This document shows, piece by piece, positions 1 through 9,188 of a stretch of 57,165 bases of DNA. Below the pieces are notes generated by a model that saw only the letters and a list, made by a program, of their open reading frames with translations, ran no database searches and was not told the origin of the DNA. Position 1 is the stretch's first letter. Each line of letters begins with the position of its first letter. Source of the DNA: Paracoccaceae bacterium (GTDB taxonomy: Bacteria; Pseudomonadota; Alphaproteobacteria; Rhodobacterales; Rhodobacteraceae); NCBI GenBank assembly GCA_029242355.1, contig JAQWUC010000059.1, forward strand, positions 1 through 57,165, in the 5' to 3' direction. A program made the position numbers and the translations under genes.

Positions 1-1289
1 GCGTCCCACTCGCGGAAAAAACCGACTCCAAAAACACCTCCAAGCGCTATGTGAGTTGAACTAACAGGAAGTCCTAACCAACTTGCTATTATTACTGTAA
101 TGGCCGCGGATAGAGCTATGCAGTATCCTCTCATTGGATTAAGTTTCGTTATTTGACTTCCAACGCGTCGTATTAGCTTGGGACCAAAAAGAAACAGCCC
201 AAACGAAATTCCAAAAGCACCTATCACCATCACCCAAAGAGGAATGATAACTTTAGATGAAAAGGCACCAAATTGAACTGAATGTACTATTGCCGCTAGA
301 GGACCTACTGCGTTCGCAACATCATTTGCTCCATGAGCGAATGACAAAAGGGCTGCCGAAAATATTAAAGGGACCCTGAAAAGTATTTTGATTGATTTAT
401 TTCTATTTTCGAGACCGTGAGCTTGTTTATTTATAAGCGGGTTACTTACAAAATAACTGAGAAAAGCAATGAAGATCCCGATTGCTAAGGCGATTGTAAG
501 ATCAATCTTTATTATTTTTTTCAACCCTTTCATCGCCAAATACGTAGTGAATGCTCCAACCATTATTGCAATTAAGATAGGTACCCACTGACGAGCACTT
601 TTTATTTTATCATCTGTGTAAATAATCTTTGACTTTATTAGGGAGAGGAAAAGTGCCGCTATGACTCCGCCTAATACGGGCGAAATTATCCAGCTTGCAG
701 CTATTTTCCCCATTGTTGGCCAATTAACTGCGGTTAGTCCTGCTGCGGCAATACCCGCGCCCATGACGCCACCGACCACAGAGTGGGTAGTTGATACTGG
801 TGCTCCAACCCAAGTCGCAAGGTTGACCCATAAAGCCGATGAAAGAAGGGCAGCCATCATCGCCCAAATGAAAATATTTGGATCGTTAATTCCTTCAGGG
901 TCTATTATTCCTTTAGAGATGGTAGAAACGACATCACCTCCCGCTAAAAGGGCGCCCATACTTTCAAAAATAGCGGCTATCGCTATTGCGCCAGTCATTG
1001 TAAGTGCATTTGCTCCAACAGCTGGTGCCATATTATTGGCTACATCATTTGCACCAATGTTCATAGCCATATAAGCGCCCATTATGGCGGCAGCTATTAC
1101 AATATAATTAGTAGAGCCATCTGTCAAAAATATTGAAGATACCAAACCAGCTAAGATTAAAAACGCCAATGCAAGTCCGGGTGCAACCATCGGTTTGGTC
1201 ACATATAAATTTGCCGATTCGAGAACAGAAATTCTTTTTAAGTCGCGATCAAGCGTTTTCCAGCTATTTGATGGGGTTTGATCAGCCAT
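1..1289 (-). CDS. pit: Inorganic phosphate transporter, PiT family (3' end cut by window)
   Basis: Low-affinity phosphate (metal-phosphate) symporter of the inner membrane. Translating the minus strand from the ATG at 1289 gives a long hydrophobic protein carrying the PHO4-type signature twice: GANDVANNMAPAVGA in the N-terminal half and GANDVANAVGPLA in the C-terminal half. This is the inverted duplication typical of the family. About 429 codons are visible and the reading frame is still open at the window edge, so the C-terminus is missing. A soluble leader of about 30 residues precedes the first membrane segment. It is divergent from the oxygenase gene at 1505. No PhoU-like partner is visible; it would lie outside the window. 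The identification is firm. Confidence 0.93.
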   Translation of the reverse strand, partial: MADQTPSNSWKTLDRDLKRISVLESANLYVTKPMVAPGLALAFLILAGLVSSIFLTDGSTNYIVIAAAIMGAYMAMNIGANDVANNMAPAVGANALTMTGAIAIAAIFESMGALLAGGDVVSTISKGIIDPEGINDPNIFIWAMMAALLSSALWVNLATWVGAPVSTTHSVVGGVMGAGIAAAGLTAVNWPTMGKIAASWIISPVLGGVIAALFLSLIKSKIIYTDDKIKSARQWVPILIAIMVGAFTTYLAMKGLKKIIKIDLTIALAIGIFIAFLSYFVSNPLINKQAHGLENRNKSIKILFRVPLIFSAALLSFAHGANDVANAVGPLAAIVHSVQFGAFSSKVIIPLWVMVIGAFGISFGLFLFGPKLIRRVGSQITKLNPMRGYCIALSAAITVIIASWLGLPVSSTHIALGGVFGVGFFREWD

Positions 1290-1504
1290 AAGGTTTTTTT
1301 AAATCCTTGGAGAAGCGAATCGACAGTAGATTTTAGATGTCGATCGTTTAACGGAGCAGAAACTATCTTTCAAGGGTTTTATTTAAGTATAAATATTTAC
1401 TTTTGAATTTTTAAAGCTTTTACCTAAAAACGACACATTAATGTCGAAACGGGATTGGAAATAATAGAGCTTATGATATTTGGTTATCACAGGAAATGAA
1501 TTAT
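1290..1504. promoter_or_regulatory. Divergent intergenic region with small inverted repeat
   Basis: This 215 bp gap separates the divergent phosphate transporter and oxygenase genes, so it should hold both promoters. It is very AT-rich. A small dyad lies at 1431-1446 (CGACA, 6 nt, TGTCG) centred on the palindrome ACATTAATGT. The string ATGTCGA also occurs near 1337 and at 1441. These could be operator half-sites, but I cannot assign a regulator or a confident -10/-35 pair. Confidence 0.3.
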
Positions 1505-2521
1505 ATGGGAATTTCTATGAACAAGCATCTTAAGCCTCTCTCTTTTCCAAATGAGTGTCCAGAGCAATACATCCCGCTCGATCACGAACCAATGTTTAGT
1601 GCGAAGAAGCATCTTAGTCTTGAAAAACCCGAATCAATCTACTCACTTAAAAATTTAGGTTATTCCGAGGAAGAAATTGTGAATTGTGAGTCTTCTTTTG
1701 GTTTTTGCTCAGCTTTTAGGATTTTATCTGAAGAGGGTGTGAAAGTAATGAAGCATATTTGTGAGCGTATATATAATAATCGTAATGAAAGTGCAGGTAC
1801 TGGTGCTAATCGCCTTGGGAGTTATGCACGAGGAGCTGGGTATAGGTCCAAATTTATCAGAGATTTTTGTGATAGTCCTGAGCTAGCAAAACATCTTTCA
1901 ACGATTGCCAAAGTAACATTGGGTAGGCACTCTGTGCCTGCAGTAGCATGCGGAATAAATTATGCACCAGATGATATCACAAAAGCAGTGGATACTTGGC
2001 ATGTTGACTCAGTAAGTTTTGATGTCGTTATGATGATGTCTAACCCTTTATTAATAAAAGGAGGGGAATTCCAAATTTTTAATGGGACGAAGGAAGAAGG
2101 TCGGGATTTATTAGGTATTAGTGGTGAAGAAGGCGTTGATGCGTCTCTTCCACAAGAAAGAATTACCTCTATTCCGTTTCCTTCAGCTGGATATGGTTTT
2201 TTGCAACAAGGAAGTATGATTTTTCATAGGGCTTGCCGACTTCTTGAAAAAGCAGATCGAACGACAATGATTCCATCTTTTGAAATTTTGCCTCGCAGTG
2301 CGCAGGATGATACAAACTCAATAAATATGTCGGGTTGGAGTGATCCAGGTATTTGTCCGGAATTAGCAAGACATGAAATATCTCGTGCTTCAGCTCGTCT
2401 TGAGGAACTCTTGGAACAAGTGAGTTTAAAGGATCATCCTAGTGATCTTGTTAGGAAAATAGATAGGGCGGTAAATAAGTTAATTTCATTTAAAAATAAT
2501 TTGGAGGAGAGTTGTAAGTGA
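1505..2521 (+). CDS. Putative Fe(II)/2-oxoglutarate-dependent oxygenase
   Basis: Soluble protein of about 338 residues with the facial-triad pattern of Fe(II)/2OG oxygenases: His-Val-Asp near residues 166-168, a distal His in the string IFHRA near 241, and an Arg about 11 residues later that could bind the co-substrate carboxylate. The family is diverse, so the substrate is unknown. Three in-frame ATGs compete (1496, 1505, 1517). AGGAA at 1491-1495 touches the first but lies 9 nt before the second, and GGGAA at 1507-1511 lies 5 nt before the third; I prefer 1505. The gene ends in a 4 nt overlap (GTGA) with the epimerase, so the two are co-translated. It heads a plus-strand cluster running to 7395. 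Similarity to a specific oxygenase subfamily was not established. Confidence 0.65.
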   Translation: MGISMNKHLKPLSFPNECPEQYIPLDHEPMFSAKKHLSLEKPESIYSLKNLGYSEEEIVNCESSFGFCSAFRILSEEGVKVMKHICERIYNNRNESAGTGANRLGSYARGAGYRSKFIRDFCDSPELAKHLSTIAKVTLGRHSVPAVACGINYAPDDITKAVDTWHVDSVSFDVVMMMSNPLLIKGGEFQIFNGTKEEGRDLLGISGEEGVDASLPQERITSIPFPSAGYGFLQQGSMIFHRACRLLEKADRTTMIPSFEILPRSAQDDTNSINMSGWSDPGICPELARHEISRASARLEELLEQVSLKDHPSDLVRKIDRAVNKLISFKNNLEESCK

Positions 2522-3489
2522 TAGATACGAGCGCTTTTAAAGATTGCCCAATACTGGTGACTGGCGCCGCCGGATGTATTGGTGCTTGGACTGTAAAGTT
2601 ACTTTCAGAAGCTGGGGCAGTACCAATTGTTTTTGATTTAACAGAAGATAGGCAGAGGCATGAATTAATTATGAATAATTCTGAATCTGTAATTTGGGAA
2701 TTAGGTGATATTACAGATTTTGATCGTTTGCAGACGGTAGCGGAAAAGTATAAAATTGAGGCGATCATTCATCTTGCGGCACTTCAGGTTCCTTTTTGTA
2801 GAGCAGATCCAATCGGAAGCACCAAAATTAATGTAATGGGAAGCACAAATATAATTGAGCTTGCTAGGCAGAAAGGCATTTCCCGTTTGAGCTATGCAAG
2901 TTCAATTGCCGCCCAAGCAATGGATGATAATGAGTGGCTGGCGACACTTTATGGGGCGCATAAATTATGCAATGAGCAAATGGCGGCTGTCTATTGGCAA
3001 GATTGGGGGCAGCCGAGCGTTGGAATAAGACCTGCAATTGTTTATGGTCCAGGCCGAGACCAAGGTATGAGTTCGGCTCCTACGATCGCTATGCTCGCCG
3101 CAGCGGTAGGAAAGCCCTACGAAATACCGTTTTCTGGTCCAGTAAGCTATGTGCACGTAGAGGATGCTGCCTTACGTTTTATTAATGCAGTAGCTAAATC
3201 GTATGATGGAGCCTTTGTATTTGATTTGGACGGAACACCATCGAGTATTGAAGAAGTTATTGCGCTCATTAAATCATATCGTGGTCACTCTCAAATTAGT
3301 TTTAAGGGTGGTGCAATGCCATTCCCTTCTGATGCGGATAACGGTAAACTTAACGAGTTTTTGGGAATTGACGGATGCCGTCCTTTTGCTAGAGGAATCG
3401 AAGAAACAATGGCTGTGTTCAGTCAAGCGAGGGATCGAGGCTTAGATCTTGAACAATTACTTAATGAAACAATTAAGAGAAATTCGTGA
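2518..3489 (+). CDS. NAD(P)-dependent epimerase/dehydratase (extended SDR)
   Basis: Extended short-chain dehydrogenase of 323 residues. The Rossmann motif G-A-A-G-C-I-G is at residues 16-22 and the catalytic Tyr-x3-Lys is Y145/K149, with serines at 128-129 in the expected place. Such enzymes act on nucleotide sugars or on free sugar and sugar-acid substrates; nothing here fixes which. The GTG start at 2518 overlaps the oxygenase stop by 4 nt, and GGAGGAG lies just upstream at about 2502-2508. The tight overlap implies that the oxygenase and this enzyme work on the same compound or on successive intermediates. Confidence 0.8.
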   Translation: MIDTSAFKDCPILVTGAAGCIGAWTVKLLSEAGAVPIVFDLTEDRQRHELIMNNSESVIWELGDITDFDRLQTVAEKYKIEAIIHLAALQVPFCRADPIGSTKINVMGSTNIIELARQKGISRLSYASSIAAQAMDDNEWLATLYGAHKLCNEQMAAVYWQDWGQPSVGIRPAIVYGPGRDQGMSSAPTIAMLAAAVGKPYEIPFSGPVSYVHVEDAALRFINAVAKSYDGAFVFDLDGTPSSIEEVIALIKSYRGHSQISFKGGAMPFPSDADNGKLNEFLGIDGCRPFARGIEETMAVFSQARDRGLDLEQLLNETIKRNS

Positions 3490-3566
3490 TTATTGTGAAG
3501 TTCAAAGATAACGAAAACTTTGTTTTTTAGTTTACAATTAAGCAATAAGGGGGGGGGTGAGGTTTA
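3490..3566 (+). promoter_or_regulatory. Leader with nine-G tract before SDR start
   Basis: The 77 nt between the epimerase and the next SDR contain an uninterrupted run of nine G at 3549-3557, followed by TGAGG and then the GTG start at 3567. The G run lies in or next to the ribosome-binding region (GAGG at 3559-3562). Homopolymeric G tracts are prone to slippage, so this spot could vary between cells or be misassembled. No promoter was identified. Confidence 0.4.
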
Positions 3567-4316
3567 GTGTCGTCGGAACGCATTGTGATAGTAACAGGCG
3601 GGTCACAAAATATAGGTTTGAGTATTGCACAAAAATTTAAAAAAACTGGTGCAACGGTAATATCTGTTGACCTAAATCCGCCGCCAGATGACTCGTTTGA
3701 TTTTATTCTAACCGACATTTCAAATGAAATGAGTGTTAGAGAAATGATGGATAGGGTGGATAAAGATTTTGGCCATCTTGAGGTTTTAGTAAATAACGCT
3801 GGTATTTGTACCGAGTCACTCATTCAAGATATTACTGAGGAGGAGTGGGATCGTGTCATGGGGATTAATACTAAAGGAACGTTTTTTACGACGAAATATG
3901 CCCTTGAATTAATGAAAAAAGAGTCTTCCGTAAAACCGTCAATTGTTAACATTAGCTCAATTGAGGGTTTAAGTGCTAACCCGCTTCATGCTGTTTATGC
4001 AGCTTCAAAGGCAGCCGTTAAGGCATTTACGCATAATACTGCTCTTGAATACGGACAATATGGTATTCGATGTAATTCGGTGGCTCCAGGTTGGATTAAT
4101 ACCCCATTTAACGATAAGTTACTTAATCAGTACCCGGATCGCAATGCGGTCAATGCTGAAATTGAAGCTCTTCATCCAGTCGGTCGGTTAGGAACTCCAG
4201 ACGATGTAGCAGATACTGTGTTTTGGTTAGCGAGCTCTGAGGCTAATTTTATTACGGGCCAAGAAATAATATGTGATGGTGGCCGATTAGCAAAGCTTCC
4301 ATTGCCAAAATTGTGA
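3567..4316 (+). CDS. Short-chain dehydrogenase/reductase (SDR)
   Basis: Classical SDR of 249 residues. The cofactor-binding motif TGGSQNIG is at 10-17, NNAG at 76-79, the catalytic Ser near 130-131, and Tyr144/Lys148 follow. The C-terminal half has the family pattern for a conserved PG-W-I-N-T stretch and a GG-rich end. An Asp after the second beta strand (VDLN, residue 35) suggests NAD(H) preference, which is inference. The start is GTG, chosen because it follows GAGG by 4 nt and restores the N-terminal beta strand. It probably oxidises a secondary alcohol made by the upstream cluster enzymes; the substrate is unknown. Confidence 0.85.
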   Translation: MSSERIVIVTGGSQNIGLSIAQKFKKTGATVISVDLNPPPDDSFDFILTDISNEMSVREMMDRVDKDFGHLEVLVNNAGICTESLIQDITEEEWDRVMGINTKGTFFTTKYALELMKKESSVKPSIVNISSIEGLSANPLHAVYAASKAAVKAFTHNTALEYGQYGIRCNSVAPGWINTPFNDKLLNQYPDRNAVNAEIEALHPVGRLGTPDDVADTVFWLASSEANFITGQEIICDGGRLAKLPLPKL

Positions 4317-4331
4317 GGTTAGATATTTTTT

Positions 4332-5123
4332 TTGACGAATAATAAAAATAACAATTCAGGGATACAGAGAGATCTGCAGAATAAACTGGTGCTTATTACT
4401 GGGGGTGCAGGTGGAGTGGGATTGGAATGTGCCCGGCATTTTGCTCAACTGGGAGCTGACCTCTTACTGATAGGTCGTCGTAACGACCAATTAAAAGCTG
4501 CAACCAAAATGCTTAAGAAAGAGTTTGATGTACGCGCGCATAGTTTAGCTGGAGATGTTCGAAATTCCGCGTTTGCTCAGCAAGCGGTTGAGTATGCTCA
4601 CAAGGCATTAAATTCCAGTATTGATATCCTCATTAATAACGCAGGCACTATTTTTCGGGGTGATGTCTTAAAAACTGATGATGAACAATGGCGAGAAGTT
4701 ATTGATATAAACCTTAATGGTGTGTTTTATTTCAGTCGAGCTGTGGTTAATCAAATGCAAGATGGCGGAGCAATTGTAAATATCTCATCAACGTGTGGAA
4801 GCCGAGCTTCCGCAGGCCTAGCTGCTTATTGCAGCAGTAAAGCGGCCGTTAATATGCTCACTAAAACGATGGCGTTAGAACTTGCACCGCGAAAAATTAA
4901 TGTAAATGGTGTGGCTCCCGGTGCGATTAATTCTCCGATGCTTTTTTCTAAACATTTGAGTGATATAAACGACGCTAATATTATAAAGAAAAATAAAGAT
5001 TCAATACCAATTGGTACGATTGCAGAGCCGAAAGAGGTAGCACGTGCGGTTATCTTTCTTTGTCATGAGAAGCATATTACCGGTGAAATAATTGCTCTGG
5101 ATGGCGGTTTTACTGTCGCTTAA
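4332..5123 (+). CDS. Short-chain dehydrogenase/reductase (SDR), second copy
   Basis: Second classical SDR of the cluster, 263 residues, with an Asn-rich leader. The motif TGGAGGVG is at 23-30, NNAG at 102-105, catalytic Ser152/153, and Tyr166/Lys170. The Arg-Arg pair after the second beta strand (GRR, 48-50) suggests NADP(H), in contrast to the preceding SDR; this is inference. The TTG start at 4332 is weakly supported. GAGG at 4315-4318 is 13 nt away, and no in-frame ATG occurs before the Rossmann strand. It lies 15 nt after the previous gene. The pair of SDRs with different apparent cofactors could catalyse an oxidation-reduction epimerisation. Confidence 0.8.
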   Translation: MTNNKNNNSGIQRDLQNKLVLITGGAGGVGLECARHFAQLGADLLLIGRRNDQLKAATKMLKKEFDVRAHSLAGDVRNSAFAQQAVEYAHKALNSSIDILINNAGTIFRGDVLKTDDEQWREVIDINLNGVFYFSRAVVNQMQDGGAIVNISSTCGSRASAGLAAYCSSKAAVNMLTKTMALELAPRKINVNGVAPGAINSPMLFSKHLSDINDANIIKKNKDSIPIGTIAEPKEVARAVIFLCHEKHITGEIIALDGGFTVA

Positions 5124-5159
5124 CGGGATTTGGAAATGATAAAAAACTGAGGATTTTAT

Positions 5160-6263
5160 ATGAAAATTTCAAAAATAGTTATCTACCAGCATGATCTTCC
5201 AGTTAAAAATGGTCCGTACAAAATGGCTAATGCAAATGTGAATTGTTTGGACACTACCATCGTTAAGCTTACGAGTGATTGTGGTTTGGTTGGTTGGGGA
5301 GAAACTTGTCCTGTTGGGCCAACATATGCTCCAAGCCATGCGTCTGGTGCGAGGGCGGCATTAATGGAGATGGCGCCAAATTTAATTGGCCAAAATTTAT
5401 TTCAACCTCGACAACTTACTCGAATAATGAATGGACTTCTAAATGGCCATAATTATGCAAAGGCGGCAATTGATATTGCGGCTTATGATTTGCTTGGAAA
5501 AAAAATTGGAATGCCAGTGGCAGATATTCTTGGTGGCGCAGTAACGAATAATCTTCCGTCTTATTATGCAACTGCGGTTGGACCGCCTGAAGAAATAGTT
5601 AGGTTGGCTGTTGAAAAATGCGGTGAGGGGTTTCCTCGGTTTCAAATAAAAATTGGGGGTCGAGCCGTTGAAATGGATATTGAGGTTATTCAAAAAGTAT
5701 GGGAACGGATAGGGACAGATATGCGATTAGCGGTTGATGGAAATCGCGGTTTTACCACAAAAGATGCGGTTCGCTTAAGTAACGAATGCCAACATATTCC
5801 ATTTGTTTTTGAACAGCCTTGTAATAGTCTGGAGGAGATCGCATCCATTCATCAGCGACTTCATCATCCCATTTATATTGATGAGAATGGGATTGATATT
5901 GCTACTGTTATTAGGAGTATAAGCTTAGGCATTGCTGATGGTTTTGGTATGAAGGTAACTCGTATTGGCGGTCTACATCAGATGAGTCTTTTTAGTGGAA
6001 TCTGTGAGGCAAGAAGTTTACCTCATACTTGTGATGATGCGTGGGGAGGTGACATAATTAATGCCGCTTGTACACATATGGGGGCCACGATAAATTCCAA
6101 ACTTTTCGAAGGAACGTGGTTGGCTCAATCTTATATTGAGGGGCATTACGATTCAAAAAATGGTATAAAGATTGAGAATGGCCATATCAAAGTGCCTAAA
6201 GGTAAAGGCTTGGGCATAGTTCCAGATGAAGGTGTCTTCAGGAATGAAGTGGCAATTTATTAG
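5160..6263 (+). CDS. Mandelate racemase/muconate lactonizing (enolase-superfamily) enzyme
   Basis: Enolase-superfamily enzyme of 367 residues. The metal ligands are Asp193 (VDGN), Glu218 (FEQP) and Asp241 (DENG), with general bases Lys164 and Lys265 on opposite faces. The usual K-x-K motif reads Q162-I-K164, so only the second lysine remains. The motif DDAWGGD at 292-298 resembles that of the hydroxyproline-betaine epimerase and cis-3-hydroxyproline dehydratase group. The enzyme would abstract an alpha-proton next to a carboxylate to racemise, epimerise or dehydrate. It sits between two SDRs and a LysE exporter; a betaine or proline-like substrate is possible but inferred. Confidence 0.82.
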   Translation: MKISKIVIYQHDLPVKNGPYKMANANVNCLDTTIVKLTSDCGLVGWGETCPVGPTYAPSHASGARAALMEMAPNLIGQNLFQPRQLTRIMNGLLNGHNYAKAAIDIAAYDLLGKKIGMPVADILGGAVTNNLPSYYATAVGPPEEIVRLAVEKCGEGFPRFQIKIGGRAVEMDIEVIQKVWERIGTDMRLAVDGNRGFTTKDAVRLSNECQHIPFVFEQPCNSLEEIASIHQRLHHPIYIDENGIDIATVIRSISLGIADGFGMKVTRIGGLHQMSLFSGICEARSLPHTCDDAWGGDIINAACTHMGATINSKLFEGTWLAQSYIEGHYDSKNGIKIENGHIKVPKGKGLGIVPDEGVFRNEVAIY

Positions 6264-6315
6264 ATCTTTTCCTAAATAAAGGCGTGTACGGAGTTATTAG
6301 CCTATTGGGTATATC

Positions 6316-6918
6316 ATGATTGAAATTAATTTTTTATTTACGCTCATCACATTTTACTTTGTCATGTATGTAACACCCGGACCAAATAACGCTATGGTTC
6401 TTGCCTCTGGTCTAAAATTCGGTTTTTTAAAAACGATCCCAGTTATGACTGGTATAACAATAGGTCATATTCTTCAATTGGTTATAGTTTGTCTTGGTTT
6501 TGGCAAAATTTTTCAACTTTATCCGCATATCCAAATTTTGTTAAAAATAATATGCTCTGTTTATATGGTGTATCTTAGCTATAAAGTCCTTGGCTCCTTT
6601 AATAAGGTAGAGCGGAGTAGTACAAAACCAATTAGATTTCATGAAGCAGCATTATTTCAAATCGTAAATCCAAAAGCTTGGACTATTTCTAGCATGGCTG
6701 CCTCGGGTTTTATAATGAATGAAATGAACTTGCTTTTATCGATAACCCTAATTGCTTTGGTTGCCCTCGTTATTTGTCCTTTATCAATATCACCGTGGGC
6801 TGGTTTTGGATCAGCAATAAGAAAGTTTGTAAAAAATAAAAGAATGAAAATTATTATTGAATATATATTGGCAACTTTACTTTTTATCACTGCAACATTA
6901 ATTATTTTAGAAATCTGA
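6316..6918 (+). CDS. LysE/RhtB-family amino-acid exporter
   Basis: Inner-membrane protein of 200 residues with five to six hydrophobic segments. It has the family N-terminal motif TPGPNN near residues 21-26 and the conserved FHEAALFQIVNPKAW stretch near the middle. LysE-family proteins export amino acids or similar compounds, often as overflow protection. Position at the end of a catabolic cluster fits removal of a toxic or excess amino-acid-like intermediate. The fold assignment is strong and the substrate unknown. The ATG at 6316 lies about 50 nt after the enolase-superfamily gene. Confidence 0.85.
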   Translation: MIEINFLFTLITFYFVMYVTPGPNNAMVLASGLKFGFLKTIPVMTGITIGHILQLVIVCLGFGKIFQLYPHIQILLKIICSVYMVYLSYKVLGSFNKVERSSTKPIRFHEAALFQIVNPKAWTISSMAASGFIMNEMNLLLSITLIALVALVICPLSISPWAGFGSAIRKFVKNKRMKIIIEYILATLLFITATLIILEI

Positions 6919-6981
6919 CGGCAAGGGATAATTTGGTTTTCGCATATGGGGCCTTTGTTTTAATTAAACTGGAGAAATAGA

Positions 6982-7395
6982 TTGAAACTTGAGTTTCATC
7001 ACATAAACTTCGTATCAGATGATGTTGGTGAATTACATCGCTTTTATACTAATGTACTCGGTCTAGGTGATATCCCAATTTCTTCTTTCCCTCGACCTAA
7101 GGCAACAAAGAAAAGTGGGTATGATGGAAAAATAAGATTTGCAACGGAAGGGTCTATGCAAATGCATTTAGCGGAGAGAGATCTTACTGTTGCAAAAAAA
7201 AATGGGAAAGAAATTAATCCTGTAGAACGTGGCCATATAGCGTTTAGAACCGATGACATAATAGGGTTTATGGCTTCATTGGATGAAAAGGGTGTTATTT
7301 ATTCAGATTATGGAACTACCTTTGCTAAGGAGTGGCATCAAATATTTTTTTATGACCCTGAAGGAAATATTATTGAAGTACATCAGGCCGTTTAA
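6982..7395 (+). CDS. VOC-family (glyoxalase/dioxygenase fold) protein
   Basis: Small protein of 137 residues with the two beta-alpha-beta-beta-beta modules of the vicinal oxygen chelate fold. Candidate metal ligands are His6 or His7 (FHHINF), the His in MHLAE, the His in GHIAF and the Glu of the terminal GNIIEVHQ. This is the arrangement of glyoxalase I, extradiol dioxygenases and relatives. It starts with TTG at 6982, preceded by GGAGAAA. It is the last gene of the first plus-strand cluster and converges on the aldehyde dehydrogenase. The reaction cannot be told from sequence. Confidence 0.78.
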   Translation: MKLEFHHINFVSDDVGELHRFYTNVLGLGDIPISSFPRPKATKKSGYDGKIRFATEGSMQMHLAERDLTVAKKNGKEINPVERGHIAFRTDDIIGFMASLDEKGVIYSDYGTTFAKEWHQIFFYDPEGNIIEVHQAV

Positions 7396-7596
7396 CAGTT
7401 TTTTCATGTTTAAACTTTTCTATTAATGAACCATACATTTATGCTATCGAGCACTCGTCGATGAGTTTTCAGATTGCAGGTAGTGAACTTGTCAGGTTGT
7501 TCTTTTTAATCATAAGTATGAAATAGCAGTCATGTCAGTTTCCATTATCAAATTAGACAAGTGAATTATATTTTACATGTAGCGGCAAGTACTTTT

Positions 7597-9090
7597 TTAC
7601 CTTCCAAAGCCTTTTAACGTTAATGGCGATTTTGGAATAGATACTGTTTTCTCTTCAGTGTAGAATTGTTCGCAAGAGTAACCTCCTTCTCGTCCGACAC
7701 CAGAATTCCCAAAACCACCGAATGGCGCTCTTAACTCACGCATCATCGGTGTATTTATCCAAACAACGCCTGAGCGCATAGCATTTGATACTTTCATAAT
7801 CGTTGGCATATGATCTGACCATACATAAGATACAAGCCCAAACTCTGTATCATTTGCTAAATTAATAGCTTCTTCCTCTGATTTGAACGACAAAAAACTA
7901 GCAAATGGACCAAAAATTTCTTCTTGACATGTTTTACTATTGTTTGATTTAGCAAGAACAGCGGTAGGCTCTATAAAATAACCATTTTTATGATCCGATG
8001 CTTTTTTCCCTCCAACCAAAATCTCATCACCATCTTTTTCTGCAGTATTTGCAAAAGATAATATACGTTCCATATGCTGCTTTGAGGCTATGGGTCCAAT
8101 TTCTGTTTCATTTTTTAAAGGATCTCCAACAGTGATATTTTTGGTTCTTTCGATAAAGGAATTTACAAACTTATCAAAGATTCTATCTTCGACTAAAATT
8201 CTGGATCCCGCTAAACATTGTTGTCCGTTGTTTGAGTAAATTCCAATGAGAGCACCATCAAGCGCCCTTTCATAATCAGCCGAAGCAAATATTATATTTG
8301 CGGATTTTCCCCCTAGTTCCATAGTGCATGGAGTAAGTTGTTTCCCAGCTTCCATCATTACCTGTCGGCCTGTCACGGTGCCTCCGGTAAAGCTAATCCG
8401 ATCAATACCGGGGTGAGCTACGAGTTGTGAACCAGTTACGGACCCTCTACCGTTAATCAAATTTAATACTCCAGGTGGTAAAATATCTTTTAATAAACTG
8501 ACGAGTTTCGAAAGTGAGAAGGGAGTTTGTTCTGAAGGTTTTAAAACAGCGCAATTTCCAAATGCTATCGCAGCGGCTATTTTCATTGTGGCAAGCGCCA
8601 AAGGCGCATTCCAAGGAGCTATTAGACCTACAACACCAGCTGGTTCTCTATTTACCAATGTTAGGTATCCTTCTGTATTATCAAAGCGCTCACCATGCGC
8701 TTGACTAATATACTGAGCGAAGAAACGAAAATTGTAAGCAGCTCTTTGGATATGAAAGCCTTTGATCTCGCGTAGAATAAGTCCAGTGGCTAAGCACTCA
8801 AGACGAGCTAACTCATCAGCGTTGTCGAGGATGATTTGCCGACAATCCTCTAAAATTTCAATTCTTTTTTCTGTTGATAATTTGCTCCAATTCGACTTAT
8901 CAAAAGTTTGCCGCGCAGACATTACGGCTTTATCTACATCATCACCTGTATCTTCCACTAAAACAGAAACTTGTTGTCCTGTAGCTGGATAAAAAATGGG
9001 AATTTCTATTCCTGAACCATGATTGGTTTCATTATTTATCCAACCATTGGTTAACTTTGGCGGATCAATTGGATTGTCAAAAAATGACAT
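7597..9090 (-). CDS. NAD(P)-dependent aldehyde dehydrogenase
   Basis: Aldehyde dehydrogenase of 497 residues, full length for the family. It shows the oxyanion Asn161 (PWNAP), Lys184 of the cofactor site, general base Glu258 (MELGGK) and nucleophile Cys292 (GQQCLAGSR). It oxidises an aldehyde or semialdehyde to the acid. The region around the active site looks most like 5-carboxymethyl-2-hydroxymuconate-semialdehyde dehydrogenases (HpaE group), but this was judged by eye. It faces the VOC gene tail-to-tail across about 200 bp, and follows the racemase-fold gene on the same strand after a 98 bp gap. Confidence 0.92.
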   Translation of the reverse strand: MSFFDNPIDPPKLTNGWINNETNHGSGIEIPIFYPATGQQVSVLVEDTGDDVDKAVMSARQTFDKSNWSKLSTEKRIEILEDCRQIILDNADELARLECLATGLILREIKGFHIQRAAYNFRFFAQYISQAHGERFDNTEGYLTLVNREPAGVVGLIAPWNAPLALATMKIAAAIAFGNCAVLKPSEQTPFSLSKLVSLLKDILPPGVLNLINGRGSVTGSQLVAHPGIDRISFTGGTVTGRQVMMEAGKQLTPCTMELGGKSANIIFASADYERALDGALIGIYSNNGQQCLAGSRILVEDRIFDKFVNSFIERTKNITVGDPLKNETEIGPIASKQHMERILSFANTAEKDGDEILVGGKKASDHKNGYFIEPTAVLAKSNNSKTCQEEIFGPFASFLSFKSEEEAINLANDTEFGLVSYVWSDHMPTIMKVSNAMRSGVVWINTPMMRELRAPFGGFGNSGVGREGGYSCEQFYTEEKTVSIPKSPLTLKGFGR

Positions 9091-9188
9091 AGTTTTTATC
9101 CTTTCAATTGGCGATTAAATCTTTGTTATTATATAATATGCTAATTATCTTATTGAAAATAAACAGCTAATCATGGGTGTCAGGTGAC

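Noticed and set aside
661-1074. 137-codon plus-strand frame.
   Set aside because: It lies antisense inside the phosphate transporter gene and its Pro/Ala-rich translation is a shadow of that gene's hydrophobic codons.
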